From Pisolithus tinctorius (taxonomy: Eukaryota; Basidiomycota; Agaricomycetes; Boletales; Pisolithaceae): a stretch of 64,000 bases of DNA. The notes under the pieces are model-generated. The model did no database searches and was not told where the DNA came from. It saw nothing but the letters and a program-made list of their open reading frames with translations. A program made the translations under genes and the position numbers. Positions 1 to 12,179 of this stretch are shown piece after piece. Location of the stretch: the NCBI GenBank assembly GCA_024663395.1, contig JANFAH010000022.1:868001-932000 (forward strand), read 5' to 3'. Numbering within the stretch: position 1 is the stretch's first letter; each line of letters opens with the position of its first letter.

Positions 1-244
1 GAGAAATACTTGCATTGCAATTTTTGTCTTACCTGCACTATTCCTCTATATCATATTTACCACCTTGTCAATATTGCCATGGTTTACTGGAATGGTACTG
101 GCTATGGCAGAATTTTTCGTTCTTCATCATGTGAGTTACTTCTTTGTTATGAGATATGGATTAATGTTTTTCCAAGCAGATCATTACCTGTGTACTCTTG
201 AACCAAGATTCATATGTGGAAACTGTTAACCAAAGTCCATATAT
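1..244 (+). pseudogene. DHHC palmitoyltransferase (Akr1-like), unit 1, first transmembrane exons
   Basis: This stretch aligns base for base with 41,431-41,675 of the second copy. It covers the exon that encodes the first transmembrane segments after the ankyrin repeats, the next intron, and the start of the following exon. The ankyrin part would lie left of the window. Compared with the second copy, most differences are CpG changed to TpG or CpA. Alignment stops at about base 244, inside the exon that begins after the second intron, where foreign sequence takes over. Family knowledge: Akr1-type enzymes are Golgi/endosomal protein S-acyltransferases with N-terminal ankyrin repeats, several membrane spans and a DHHC cysteine-rich domain. 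The gene resumes at 13,877 but cannot give a product. Confidence 0.85.
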
Positions 245-322
245 TAGCCCTCTGGGCACTCCTGGACGCACAGGGCAGAGACTCGTGATGCAGCTGGTTG
301 TGAAATATACAGAAAATATACA

Positions 323-450
323 TGTCCTCTCAGTACTGAAAGTCAAGTGGAAAGAGTGATGAAATGAAAATGTCCTTTCAGTGTGGAAAGTCAGGCAGAA
401 AGAGAGAAATCATTCATCTCCCTTCAGTATGGAATGTCAGGTGGAAATAA
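323..450. repeat. three imperfect copies of a roughly 48-bp repeat
   Basis: A segment built around TGTCCTTTCAGTGTGGAAAG and a following purine-rich stretch occurs three times, starting near 323, 371 and 418, with about 80% identity by eye. It lies just inside the left edge of the insertion, so it could be the subterminal repeat region of a transposon. The stretch from there to about 2,040 otherwise shows only G/A-rich low-complexity sequence with no coding sense. Confidence 0.5.
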
Positions 451-812
451 TGCCATTCTTGGCTGTCAAAATACATATAATATTGAGGGACATGTAACAG
501 AGCACTCATGAACCTGAAGAGCATCAATGCACATTGCACACTGCAGATCATTATTTAGTACCATGTTGTGATGTCCCAAACACATGCTCTCAGTGTACAA
601 ACTCATTGCCAATCACATCATTGTCACTGGCTCCCACATTGTTGACAGACAAGTGGCACATGCTACTGTACATGATTTTCAAGCACACACACCCAACTAT
701 GTGCTTCCAGGTGGTCTGCATGATGATGCATAGTGTAAGGAGTGGAACACCTCAACCCAAGAGCCAACCCCAGAGGAGACCTATGCACATGACCAGGGCC
801 TCCAGTTTACAG

Positions 813-885
813 AAACCTATATAAAGATCTCAGTTGAGTGTGTGAGCAGCAAGTATCTATATATGCATTACCTATATAAAGATCT
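813..885. repeat. pair of short direct repeats
   Basis: The 15-mer CCTATATAAAGATCT occurs at about 813 and 871. It resembles a TATA box followed by a BglII-like palindrome. No gene starts close downstream, so a promoter role is only a guess. The rest of 460-1,640 shows nothing that I can assign. Confidence 0.35.
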
Positions 886-1640
886 AAGGTAATGACATGA
901 GCATGAAGTACATGAACATGAGCATTACACACTATACCCACCTCAGTCAAGTGTGCAAGTGGCAAACATCTGAGGTGGTGTTACTACAGTAGCAAGTTAA
1001 GTATGCTATACAAAACAAAGGGCAAGACATGGGTGTTGAACCTGGTGTTGAAACTACAAGTGCAGTGTCAAGTACAGGTTTACCCTCGGGTGACTGGGCT
1101 TCAAGACTGGGTGACAGGGGCTAGTCTGGGTGGCCAGAGTCAAGGTCAGGAGACAGGGGCCAAGTGTGGTTGGACTGGAGTTAAGGCTGGAGGTCAGGGG
1201 CTAAGTCTGAAGGACTGGAATTAAGGCCAGGAGTGCAGGAACAAGACTGGTAGCATGGAAAACCAGCTGGTCTTGAAGTGTGCACAGGGGAAAGCCAGTC
1301 CAGGGTTGGATCTACCTCCCTTGGTCTCAGCTTATGTGCTGTACCCTTATGCAAGCCAGAGAGAGGTCTGGGACAGGGGCCAGGGATAGCTTAAGGCTTG
1401 GCCTTAGCTATAGAGTAGACTCAGAGAGTAGTACTGGGTTTAGGGTAATACTAAGTTGATATTCTGACTGAGGTGCTACAAAGTATGTACAGGGGTTAAA
1501 TACATGAGGCTGGTCTGGGGTAATGAACATAAAGCCAGACTTGTTAATAAGCTATTAGTGAGATGATTAGCAAGGTGAGGATAGCCACAGTGGCTGTGCT
1601 GAGGCTAATAGCCAAAGTCCAGGTGACCAGCATACCAGAG

Positions 1641-1700
1641 TCAGACACAGGTTTGTACAGTAAGCAAAAGTCAGACACAGGTTTGTACAGTAAGCAAAAG
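1641..1700. repeat. perfect 30-bp tandem duplication
   Basis: The 30-base unit beginning TCAGACACAGGTTTGTACAG is present twice head to tail with no mismatch, followed by the first five bases of a third copy. The surrounding 1,000-2,000 region is rich in GGNCTGGAGTT-type low-complexity sequence without credible reading frames. Confidence 0.8.
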
Positions 1701-2150
1701 TCAGATGAAAGGACCAAGCTAAATATAGTACAAACAAAGGAAAACAGACTGGAGTTATGTCCAGGTGACCCAGACATGGACCTGGGAGGACTGGGGTGGA
1801 GCAGCACAAGGCTGGGAGGCCAGAATGGACCGGAGATAGGGGTAAAACACCCGACTTAAGTTATTTAGACCAGGGTTGGGTTTTCTAGGGCTGGAGTTGG
1901 GTTTTCTAGGCTGGACTAGGACCAGAGTTGACTGGAGTTAGGGGCTAGGGGTCTGGACTGGACTGGGATTGAGTCTGAGAGTCATGGATATGACATGCAG
2001 TCATAGCATGAGTCCTTGTACCATTAAGTATATGTATGAAACATTCAGAAACAATAAACAAAAATTACCACACTGTATTGTCAGCACATGAAACAACTAA
2101 GTATTGTGGTCTTGTAGACCCATAAATGTGTAGAAATATCTGTAGGCTAC

Positions 2151-2270
2151 CTCAGTAGTGAACAAACTACTGAGTGTATTAATGTACCTGTAGGCTACTA
2201 CAGGATGTCAGTATAGTAGAATACTTGTAATATGAACAGGCTTACCCTCAGTAGTGAACAAACTACTGAG
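2151..2270. repeat. two identical hairpins in the presumed copia LTR
   Basis: The 24-base inverted repeat CTCAGTAGT-gaacaa-ACTACTGAG occurs at 2,151-2,174 and 2,247-2,270. Both lie within the about 400 bp that follow the polypurine tract of the minus-strand copia element, so they are probably inside its LTR. The arms are perfect and the loop is six bases. Confidence 0.6.
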
Positions 2271-2458
2271 GGAATACTAGTAGAAAATACTACAAGTATG
2301 TGCGCTATTTCAGCTTATGTAAGCAGCCAAAACATCGCACAGTGGTCAAGTACCACAGGGGCACTTCATGTTCCAACAAAATGGGAAGTCCTTCCCATGA
2401 TAAGAAAAAGTAGCATCAACTGGTGAACAAAGGCTACAAGCAACTTGCCAAATCTAAC

Positions 2459-5190
2459 ACTCCCCCTCAAGTCAGATGTAGGCTGCATTCAGCTGTGAAG
2501 TGTTTCATCTTCAGAGATGGTAAATCATGTCTGCAGTCAGGCAATATATGAGATGAATTTTGCCATTCTCTACAACCCAGTGAATGAAGTGGAAGTGGAT
2601 GTCAATATGTTTGGTGCAAGTGTGGTACTGATGATCTTTGGTGAGCATGATGGCTGATTTATTATCAGAAAACAGTGTGGTTGGTTCGTTGAATGGCTGA
2701 AAGATCTCTCCAATGAGTGACTGAAGCCACAAGGCTTCCTTGGCCATGTGTATGGCTGCCATGTACTTGCTCTCAGTCATTGAGAGTGAGATGATTTCCT
2801 GTCATTTGGAAGACCATGACACCACTCTGCTGTCTATTAGAAAAGCATACCCTGAGACCACTCTGTGGTCTTCTGCCATACTGCCATCTGCATCTGTGTA
2901 TCCAGTCAGTGCACTTGGTGATCCCCCATAGGTGAGTAGTAAGCCCTTTGTGCCAAGAAAGTATTGGTAAATTCTCTTTACAGCGTCCCAATGAGTGATT
3001 CCAGGGTTGCCTGAGAAACATGAGATGGTCATTACAGTGTATGAGATGTTGGGATGAGTGGCATGGGAGGTGTACATGATCAATCCTATGGCTTCATGAT
3101 AGGGTATGTGGTGCATTGTAGCAAATTTGGCACCAGTTGATGGTGACTGCCCAGAGTGCAGTTTGGTGCTGGGTTCCATTGGGTTCAACATGGGCTTGAG
3201 CTTGTTGAAGCCAAAATGTTGTATGATGGACTCAATGTAGGGGTGTTGGCACAGGGAGATGGTACATTTGTCTCTGTTTCTGGTCACTTCAATGCCAAGC
3301 AGCCAGTGAAGTTCCCCAAGGTTGGTAATCTCAACATATTTCCTGATGTTGCACTTAAGCTCTTCTATTTCATTTAGGGATGTGCAGTGATGGTGCAGTC
3401 ATTGACATGGATGACAACAATGACAAGCTCACCAGTGGTGCATCATCTGAAGTAGACAGCCTGGTTGATCAAGCACTGGGTAAGGCCCAGCTCATTGACA
3501 AGGATCTCCACTAATCTTTGGTACCAGCAACAGCCACTCTGCTTCAAACCATATAATGTTTTTTTGGAGGTGACAGACTTTGTTAGGGTCTGGTAGCCTT
3601 CACATAGACACAGGCCTCACAAAAAGTAGTGACAGATCAAATTTCAAACCTGACATGAGCCCATTTTCAGCCAGGTGACAAGTAATGGTGTGTGAAATAT
3701 GTCCCATCCTGCAATGGAGTTCCATGATGGTGACAGTCTTGATCACTGCACTTGTTCCATCATGCACACAATCATGGATGACTTGGTAGAGACCTGCTTG
3801 GGTCTTTGGTACACACCTGATAGTGTTGTCATTGGGCCTGCAGATGGTACAGGTTCCATCAGCGAAGGTAATGGAATATCCTAACTGATCAAGACATCCA
3901 ATGGACACCAGGGTGTAACCCACCACAGGAGAATACAAGACTTCAGTGAGTCTTAGCTTAGTTACATCACATCTGTTTGGGACTTTGATAATTAAATCAC
4001 TGATGGCAGTTGCATTAAAGGATTGTTTGTTAGCAGCTGCAAACATTTTGGGCAGGATGCTTGTTAGGGACATGAATTGGTCTTTGTATGGCAAGATGTG
4101 CCATGTGGAACCAGAGTTGTAGAGTTCTATGGTTGTTGCACTGATTGGCCTGTCATGTACAAGATGGACCAGATCATGAGGTAGGTGGTCTCCATCATTA
4201 TCAGTGTCTCCCATTTCACTGAATGGGTCTTCCTCAGTGGGGGCATAGTTTATCCTTTCTTCATTGTCATTGTCAGAGACACTTAGTAGGTCAGGGATGG
4301 GAAGATCATCATCAAGGTCACTCAAAGCAATGACAGAGAATGCTCCTTCAGAATCAAAAATTGCTGCATTAGCTGAGTCCCTTTGCATGTCATCTGTCAC
4401 ACCACAGTTGGCTGACTTATTGAGCTTCAGGCATCTAGGTTTGAAATGCTCTCTCAATCCACAATTCCAGCAAGGACTGTGCTGATGAACAGGACCTGCA
4501 GTACTTCCTCCCCATCATCCCTTTCTCCAATTTCCTTTCCCCTGACTGGAAGAATTCCCAGGGGTCATGGCCAAGGCTTCATTGCCTTCACAAGCCCTTT
4601 GTTTATGACATGAGTTCCATGTCTCCTTGCAGTTTCATCATTCTGACTCTTTGATAATGAGGGAAATGAGAATATCAGGGTTGATAGTTTGGGTTGGACT
4701 GTACAGATGAGTGGTTGCAAGTTGGCTGGATGTGAAGCTGGCAAGATATTTTGGTAAGGATTGAATGATAGTCAATTGATAGTCCTTTTCTTTGATCTGC
4801 ATGCCAATGGCAGCTAACTCATCTCTTTTCATATGCAGATTGTCCAAGAATTGGCAGACATCATCATTGATGGGGCATTACATGCCCAGGAACTTCATTT
4901 GAAGATCAGCATTGGGGGGAACTACAGTCATGAATCCATCTGAATCAGTGGAGGTTGTGTTGGTAGGGCAAAGAGAGGTGCCATTGAAATGGGCCCATAG
5001 TTCCTTGGCTTTGACAGTGGTCTGGAAGCAATGGGAAAAAATGCCAAGTTTGCACCTTTGATGTTGGGCTTTGGAATGTTGCCTGGGAGAGTGTCTGTGG
5101 TGACAGGAATGGTGGTTGACATAGCAGTCAAGGCTATGAGCAGCAGCAAGAGTATTGAAAATCCAGGTGAGATGTTTGTAGGCTATTAGA
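2459..5190 (-). mobile_element. degraded Ty1/copia retrotransposon
   Basis: Read on the minus strand, the element has gag, zinc-knuckle/protease, GAG-pre-integrase, reverse transcriptase and RNase H remnants in copia order. Its internal region ends with a polypurine tract, TTGAGGGGGAG, directly followed by TGTTAGATTTGG, a typical copia LTR start (going left from 2,459). The distal LTR edge is not clear. At the 5' side the element runs straight into the C-terminal coding sequence of a KDZ transposase near 5,190, with no recognisable 5' LTR. It therefore seems 5'-truncated. Confidence 0.75.
2511..5122 (-). pseudogene. copia gag-pol remnant with integrase deletion
   Basis: A Gag start with a real ATG lies at 5,122. 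Then come a UBN2-type gag segment (about 4,640-5,120), a CCHC-like knuckle near 4,450, a protease/GAG-pre-integrase portion (3,600-4,380; motif MELHCRMGH), the C-terminal third of the reverse transcriptase (2,800-3,590) and RNase H (2,511-2,780; SDNKSA and TKHIDIHFHFI). The integrase core and the N-terminal part of the reverse transcriptase are missing: the end of the GAG-pre-integrase (CEACVYVKATRP) is joined directly to a late reverse transcriptase segment. Several frameshifts and stops are present. This copy cannot move by itself. Confidence 0.8.
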
Positions 5191-7890
5191 GCTGGCAACT
5201 CATCCCCCATGTCATCCAGCCAACCATCATCTGAAGCATAATCCTGCTCTGAATTTGCATCAAGAAATGCAGTCTGCTGTATTGATTTACTGGCAGAAGT
5301 GTTGGAGCCCACTTCAAGGTGTAGCTTCAAGTAAATCATGGCATCCATGGTAAAACCTGATTGTTCAGATGCAATGTGATCAGCATGGCATGCCATAGCC
5401 AATTTTTTCAATTCCAATGCCCATTCCCCAACATCCTTTCTGTCCATGTGAAGCAAGGTTATGGCCTCTTCTAAGTGTAAACCACATGCTAGCCAACTAG
5501 CTGCTCCATGTAGGCTTCCACTGGGTCTGGGTTCCTCCAGTAATGCTAGTTCAATGGCACACACTGTTGGTGCTTCTCATGATATGTAAGTATTTTGCAT
5601 TTATCCAAAAAGGCAGATGCCATACCTGCCCTTAATTGAACTTTGAAGATGTCCATGACAGATGGGTCATCAAGGTGATTGTGCAGTGCATGAATCTCTT
5701 GCATTTGCCAGCTGTTTCACTGCTCTGCAGACAGAGCATCATCTAGCTTGATATATGCCTGCCTCACCAATGACACTGCTGCTTGAGCCACTTTGAGCTT
5801 CCATGACAGGCTATCTGCTTAATCTTGGATGTCAGAGGGTGTGCTGCAAGTGGATCTTCAGACAAACCAATCTGAATCATCTTCATGAACTTGGAATCAT
5901 TCATCTGGAAATCCAGCAGTTCTTGGCAGTGTGGTAAGCTCATCCCATGTGCAGATGTGGATGCCATGTTAAGGATGGACCACAACATTTCAATGATTTC
6001 TCCATCTTCCCATCTGGCCCCCTTGATGAACAGTGGGACATACCATGCATAACATTCCTTCTTGTGCCCATGCACATGCCATATGTCGATTCCATGGATA
6101 ATCCAAAGTGATGATGGGATATCAATCAACTCACTTCAACCCACATGCTTCTGCAGATTCATCATGTAGGAGCAGTTAATGTCATAGAAGCAAACCACTT
6201 GTTTGATCCCTTCCATATTGTATCCCAATGCATTTGCTAAAGAGTAGTCCATGTTCAACTGTCTGCAGCACCATCAGTGGGTGTCAAAATCAACAATTCA
6301 ACCTCATACCTTTCTCCTTTTTGGAAGTCAACAACACATTGCAGATAAAAGCATCCATGCTGTGTGCATGCAGTCACCCCAATTCCTGTTGCATGAAGCT
6401 TTCCCCAGGCTGTGTTTGCCTGACTGATAGCTCTGTGGTTGTTGCAGGTGGATTTCTGTGCCTGAGCTCAGATCATGTTTTGCACAGGTTGAATGAATTC
6501 ATACCTCTGCAATATGTGGAGTGGCCTTCAAATAGTCTGTGTAGTGCAGATTGGTCACCATATAACCTAGTCCATCCATCAACCACACCTGATCTTTGGA
6601 TTTCTGCTCATGCATGTGTTCTGCTTTAAAGTTTCCATCCATTACTACTGTGTGGGTGAACCACCAGCTGGAGAAGGTCAGCATATGAGGATTGCATTAT
6701 TGGAGCTGCTTACTGGTCCAAATCCTCATTGGTATCAACATTTATTCCAGGCTGGGGGCATGCTGCACAAAATAATACCAGTCTGCCTTTCTCTGCTGAC
6801 CTGGTTGTCCTGTGGAATCCATTCCATTTAAGTAGCTTGAGGTATTGTCATTTCCATAGAAGCTCATGGTATCTATCCTGATTGACCCTTCAGACATTCC
6901 AACACTTGGAACCAAAATACCAAATCTTACTGGAATGAGGTGTGGAAACACACTGGACGTGGTCTGATGCAACTTGCTGTAATAGTTCATACTGGATGTT
7001 CCACATTCCAGGTTGTCCCTCAGGAAGTCATCCAGAACCATGAATGTGAATGCAGTGCCTGGCTTCTTGAACATTGAGGGAAATAGTTTGGCTCTGAGTA
7101 ACTGTATGTATTGGGTTTCTGCAGTCTCACATTCACACCAATTCACTACAATGAAATGAACACCTGTGACATCCACAATGGTGAGATATCTTGACCCTGC
7201 TGGAGGATGGAGGTGCTTTGGGTTTTCTTCAATATCTTCCACATCTTCCCACTCTTGATCATCCATGGGCAGAGGTTCACCTGCTGCTTGCTGGGCTTGT
7301 GTGATCGCATGGGGACAGGGTGCTCCACCCTGTCCCAGGTGCAACTGAATGCCAGTCTGTGGGTCTTGATGTGAATGTAATTCTGGGCAACCAACTGATC
7401 TCTCACCATGTGGAGGGTGGATTCCTTGTAGAAGTCCCCTGTTCACTGTTGGATCCTGTGGAAAGGCAGGCTCTCATGACTCTTCCAGCAACATTCTGTG
7501 CAGAATAGGGGCTGATGCAAGCAATCTGGACATCTGTATACCCTGTCATTGCCACACCAGGTGCAGTCCCTTGGCTCTGGTGAGGCTTCCAGCTCCAGGA
7601 GTATCTTCAAGAACTCCCCCTTCTGTGGAACCCATTTGCTGATGTAATCATTCTGCATCTGACACACCATGTGAAGTCCACTTTCAGGTTGGCAAACTGC
7701 TGCATACCTTTTTCCATGGTAACATCAGTTGCTGGACTGGTGGGCTCATGCTTTCATGTCTGTTGAAGGCTGAATCTACCCATGCATCAAAGTGCTTTTG
7801 GGAGTGAGACCTTGAATGCTTGGATGGTGAGGATTGGGGAGAATGGACAGGGGTTGTTGGATCTGGCTGTTTGATCACAACTTCTACCAA
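5190..7890 (-). pseudogene. KDZ transposase with CxC2 cysteine cluster, decayed
   Basis: On the minus strand, in order, I see a low-complexity basic N terminus and then a CxC2-like cysteine cluster (CTWCGNDRVYRCPDC, followed by FCTEC and HRIQQWNGRF) near 7,440-7,560. Next is a conserved block ending QLLRAKLFPSMFKKPGTAF near 7,060-7,170 and a first acidic motif VVMDGNF near 6,640. A second catalytic block, FIKGARWEDGEIIEMLW, lies near 6,010, and a C-terminal block MDIFKVQLRAGMASAFLDKC runs into 5,590-5,190. This is the architecture of Kyakuja-Dileera-Zisupton transposases of Agaricomycetes. Several frameshifts and stops disable it. Its C terminus abuts the copia element. The adjacent TET/JBP-like gene on the same strand is the known genomic partner of this transposon class. 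Confidence 0.8.
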
Positions 7891-8039
7891 TCATGATCTA
7901 TATCTACCTCCAGTTCTCCAAGTCTTGACTTCCAGCTGCTTCACCCAATGGCCTGGGGTAGGACCAATCATTCTCATGCCCTTTTGAGTGCTTCCCTTGT
8001 CCATCTGGAGGTTGCAGATTTGACAGTATGAGGTCAGTT

Positions 8040-8540
8040 GTTAGAAATGCTACCACTAGTGCAAGTTGCTTTATCATTTAGCTTTATCAACATTGGTACC
8101 TTAACACATGTCAGGGCATAAATACAAATGCAACTACACTGGCCTTGTGCAATGCATGGCACTGCCTTCATATTACCACTCAATCCCTGCCCACACATTC
8201 CCTTCCTGTTGCCACATTACCTGGGTGCTTTGCCTGGATTATGATGGTGAATTTGGATGCTATATTAGCTGATGAAGGTGAAATGAGATGTTCAGTATCA
8301 ATATAAGTATGGATATGATTGGGCAAGCCAACTGACAGCCTGGATGCAAACTGGGAGCTAATCTGCCTTTGGGTGGGATCCTGTCAAAGAGATCAGCCTG
8401 ATTGGATATTTCAATCACTTCACAGAGCTCCTGTCAAAGATATCAGCCTGATTGGATATTTTGGTCGCTTCATGGAGGTCTGAATGAATTCCTTGGCATG
8501 ACTGCACTAGTACTGAAATGCATTGAGACCAAACAAGGGT
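8040..8540. other. non-coding spacer with a 50-bp tandem duplication
   Basis: No convincing coding sequence is seen. A 50-bp unit starting CTGTCAAAGA and containing ATCAGCCTGATTGGATATT is duplicated head to tail at 8,381 and 8,431 with a few mismatches. The spacer separates the minus-strand KDZ gene from plus-strand coding remnants and could hold their promoters. Confidence 0.5.
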
Positions 8541-8604
8541 GCAAAAAAACTTAGTCGCCAACCATCTATTATACACCATTATACATCATACCACATCATA
8601 CTCC

Positions 8605-8931
8605 ATGGAGTCCCAGTACAAATCAGATGCCTGGGATCAGACAGAAAGAGATGATGCTGATGGTGAGCAAGATATAGAACCATCAGATGTGGGGGAAAGG
8701 GAGGAAGAAATGTTTGAAGTGGAAGAGTTGGAGATCCTTGGGCACCAATGCCAGGAATGGGGGCAAGCAGGGAAGAAGAAGAAGCCTGCAGTTCTGCTAT
8801 CCATATGGGAGGAGATGCAGCAATTGGACAGGAACAAGGAGTTGAGAGGGAGCAAAGTCCAGACCAAGTGCAAGGTATGCTCTAAATGTTCTGATTCAGA
8901 TGCTCACAATTCAAAGCACCCTTGTAGCTAA
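8605..8931 (+). CDS. short acidic protein of unknown function, transposon-associated
   Basis: An ATG-initiated frame of 108 codons starts at 8,605. The product is strongly acidic in its first half (runs of Glu/Asp) and basic in the middle (GKKKK). It ends in a cysteine-containing tail (CKVCSKC). I do not recognise a family. It may be the N-terminal exon of a larger plus-strand gene whose remnants continue to about 10,630, because further in-frame fragments follow. No paralogue is visible in the window. Confidence 0.3.
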   Translation: MESQYKSDAWDQTERDDADGEQDIEPSDVGEREEEMFEVEELEILGHQCQEWGQAGKKKKPAVLLSIWEEMQQLDRNKELRGSKVQTKCKVCSKCSDSDAHNSKHPCS

Positions 8932-10630
8932 TACAAGATTGGTTGAAAAAGCCCCTTCATTCAAAGAAGATCAGTTCCTGCAGGAAAGGGAGCCAACCAC
9001 TCTGGCAGAGGGTGGAATCACCACCAGTGAGTTGGCATGATTGCTCTTCAAGCTAATGAACAAACTAATTTTCTAGTAATGGAGCCACACAACAACTTGA
9101 TGAATCAGTTCCTGAATGAACAGGAACCAACTGCTCCCCCAGTGGATGGTATGAATGTGGATCTACTCAAGCAATTGCTGAATGTGCAGGAACCATCTCC
9201 TCTGCCCATCACCTGCAAATCATCAAGTCTGAGGGACTGATCTCCGCAACCCAATTCTCCAACTAACCTGCTTGCTCAATTGCAGGATATGAGGGAACCA
9301 ATGCCTCCCCTGCTCATTTCAAATGTACCCATCAAATCTTTTGACTTGGCAGCAGATGAGGACAATGGTCCAAACTGTTTGACTTTTGGCATGCCTGATT
9401 GATCAGAGATGAGGGATCTCTTTGAAGAAATATGCAACAGTGAGCATTTATTTGGTTCTATTCATGTGATCAGTGATATCCATCAATTATGTAGGTGAAC
9501 TGCCATCCACACAGCAATCTCTTCAAATGGAACAATGGGGATTGGCACCTGTTCCATGTTGCAATCAAGGTATGGGCATGAGCTTAATCTGATACACCAT
9601 TGACATTGATAATTTTAGTCCTGCATGCCTTACATGCCACAGTATCTCACTACTGTGGAAACACCACTCCCAGTGACATGCCATTCAATCCCACCCTCAA
9701 TAGGCACCTTGTGTGGGCTGTGAATGCCATTGTGAGAGAATTGGGCACAGCTGCAAGGGACCAGTATGGTGCAGCCTCTCAGGGCCTTTGACTTGTCAAT
9801 ATGCTCGATTTGATGGAAGTAATTCATTATCTGCATTCTGCCTTTGAAAATTGTCCTGAACCATTCATTGCCAGCCAATCACACCCATCTTGCCAGTCTG
9901 TGGTAGAGATGGGTATCCTCTACTTGGTGTGCTGGATTGAGGTGGCCTCTGTACACCTGAAGTAGACTGCCAATATTGTGGGATGGCCCACACATTGGTT
10001 TGCAAACCTAGCAATGGACTTGGTAGGTTTTACATCAATTGTTCACAATGTGGGACTGATACATAATTCCTTCAGAATCAGTTTAATAGCTTGATTCTGG
10101 TGACAGTGTTGCATGCCAGTTATACTCCTCCCCTCCCAGCATGCTACCATGTATACCTCAGACACCAAGATGATGAGGTTAGCTTCCATGATCAAATGCA
10201 GCTAATTCCCCTTAGCGCATTTTGCATAATCAACAATATCAGTGCCATCATCCCACATTGGACCCCACACACAGCTGATCCCAATTCCAGCTTTGCATTC
10301 CTGTGGTGGCTATATCATTCTGAGGAATACACAGTGGATTCCCAAAGATTGCAAGGCAAAGGATTGTTTTCTGCAGCCTGGGATTTTTTTAAGGTATGCC
10401 ACTTATTCTTGTCACTGCAAATAGTTGATGATGGCCCAGGGCTTATGGCCATTGCCTGAGGCGCCAATTGCAGACCATCTCAATGGCCATATCAAGGAGC
10501 AGGTAAACTACTGCATCAAAAATATTTGGAAATATGCCAATGTTGTCAACAGTCAGGGTCAACAAATCAACCATTTCTATGCTAGGTGGTGGGCATTGCA
10601 CAGGTTGTTGGGCATGCCACTTCAATAGTT
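8932..10630 (+). pseudogene. unidentified plus-strand coding remnants with a GRF-like zinc finger
   Basis: Broken plus-strand frames contain four spaced variants of a short motif (FLQEREPT, FLNEQEPTAPP, LLNVQEPSPLP, LQDMREPMPP) between about 8,970 and 9,320. A cysteine cluster at 9,965-10,058 reads YCGMAHTLVC, then GLGRFYINCSQC. The GRFY..C signature and CxxC spacing resemble a GRF zinc finger, a nucleic-acid-binding fold. A last fragment near 10,440-10,628 ends at a stop after GMPLQ. I cannot assign the protein. Stops in every frame show it is dead, or heavily spliced in ways I cannot resolve. Confidence 0.35.
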
Positions 10631-10967
10631 TACATGTTTTTGATTGTGGAGTTGGTTGTATATACATTGCTGTGAATGTTGATCATTTATGAGATACCAC
10701 CCATTCACATGAAGTCTGAACCCCCACCCATCCATGTGATGTCTCAAAATCCACCCATCTGCATGATGGCCTGAGTAGTTTTACTTTTGTTGCAGTTTAT
10801 GATGCAAACCCTTTAGCTCTGAGTACCCACCCAGTCTATGATGTCTAAGCACCTGCCCATTTGAAAAATCTTGGAAACACTGCCTGTCTGAAGTTCGAGA
10901 ACCAGCATATCCTAATAAAATACAAGATCCACATTGCATACTAAATCTTACATTAAATTTTGCAGCT

Positions 10968-12036
10968 TCAAAACAACAGTTCTCCAGTTGCAACTGGTCT
11001 AGGTAGTAGGTTGTCCATCCACAGTGATTGACACATGGGAACATGCACCAACTGATGTACATTGGCACACATGTAGTATGCCAGGCATGCTCTGTCACCA
11101 TCTACAGCTCCCACCCCATGCTCCAATGCTGAACCTGAAAATGCAATGATCATCCCTGGATTGTAGCACAGCCACAGATTCAACATTGGAATGACAAAGT
11201 CCAAGGGTGGGTAGTTGCCCACAGTTACCAGCATGTCATACCATGGATCCTGTCCATTGATATCCCTGTGGTAACAAGTTGCCCAATTCACCATCATGGA
11301 CATGCTGCTATATGTGGAGCTCCATATCAGCAGTATGGAGCTCAGGTCGACCCATGCCCTTGTAGAAGTGTTTTCCATCCTGGATTTGAGCAGCTGTGAG
11401 GCTTCCAGGAAGCCATTTTGTGGCTTCAAGACAGATGAGCGCTTTATTCACAAGGCAAGACATGATCACCCACCCCATAACCCTGTTGAAACCATGCAGG
11501 TGACAGGTTGATGGCACCTTTTAACTCAGCATTATTGTGGAAATATGACTTGTTCATCCACCATGCCTGTGGGGATGCCTTTATGCTCTCCCACAGTGGT
11601 TCGCTCAGAAGATGAAGGTGGTTCCATATGTTGGCCTGCCATTCCATTAAGTCAGTAGAATATGAGATTCTGCATTTCCTTACCCTTCTTTTTGGGCTGA
11701 GTGTCCAGCAAATACCATATGCAGATGGTGTTTGAGCCAGTTTCCAGAATGGACAGCTCAGTCACTTCCACATATCTCTCAGCAGCTTCTGCATTGCAGG
11801 TTTTTCCACCCCAATTTTTCCTGACATTGACTGCAGAAAGATGAAAACTTCCATTGCACCATTATGATGGATGTACTTGGGCAATGATAGGCCTGTGAGA
11901 TTACTGATGATATGCAATCCACTTCACATAACACCAGAAATGGAATCAATATATCTTGAAGGGTGCAAGGTCTGCTGAATACCTCCTCTTGAAATCTGGC
12001 TTTCATGTATGACACAATGCAGTCTGTTAGTTCCAT
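10968..12036 (-). pseudogene. TET/JBP-like 2-oxoglutarate/Fe(II) dioxygenase remnant
   Basis: Minus-strand fragments resemble the fungal TET/JBP family that oxidises 5-methylcytosine or thymine in DNA. The catalytic double-stranded beta-helix part is legible. An iron-binding HxD (HRD in YHRDINGQDPWYD) lies at 11,262-11,270, a distal His in ALEHGV at 11,118-11,120, and the 2-oxoglutarate-binding Arg in DGDRACLAYYM at 11,091-11,093. Upstream N-terminal fragments lie at 11,308-11,647 and 11,779-12,036 in other frames. Family knowledge: basidiomycete TET/JBP genes travel with KDZ transposons, and a KDZ transposase lies 3 kb away on the same strand. The gene is broken by frameshifts, although the metal and cofactor residues are still encoded. 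The assignment rests on motif recognition only. Confidence 0.6.
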
Positions 12037-12179
12037 TCACCATCCATGGGGGGTTTTAGACATGTCTTGTATAGTATTCATGCTTGGGGTGGATGAGGTT
12101 GGAGTTGTATAGCAGGTGAGCCACTTGCAGCTTGTTGGAAAATTACAGCCTGTCAGGACACTTGCCTCAATATTTTACT

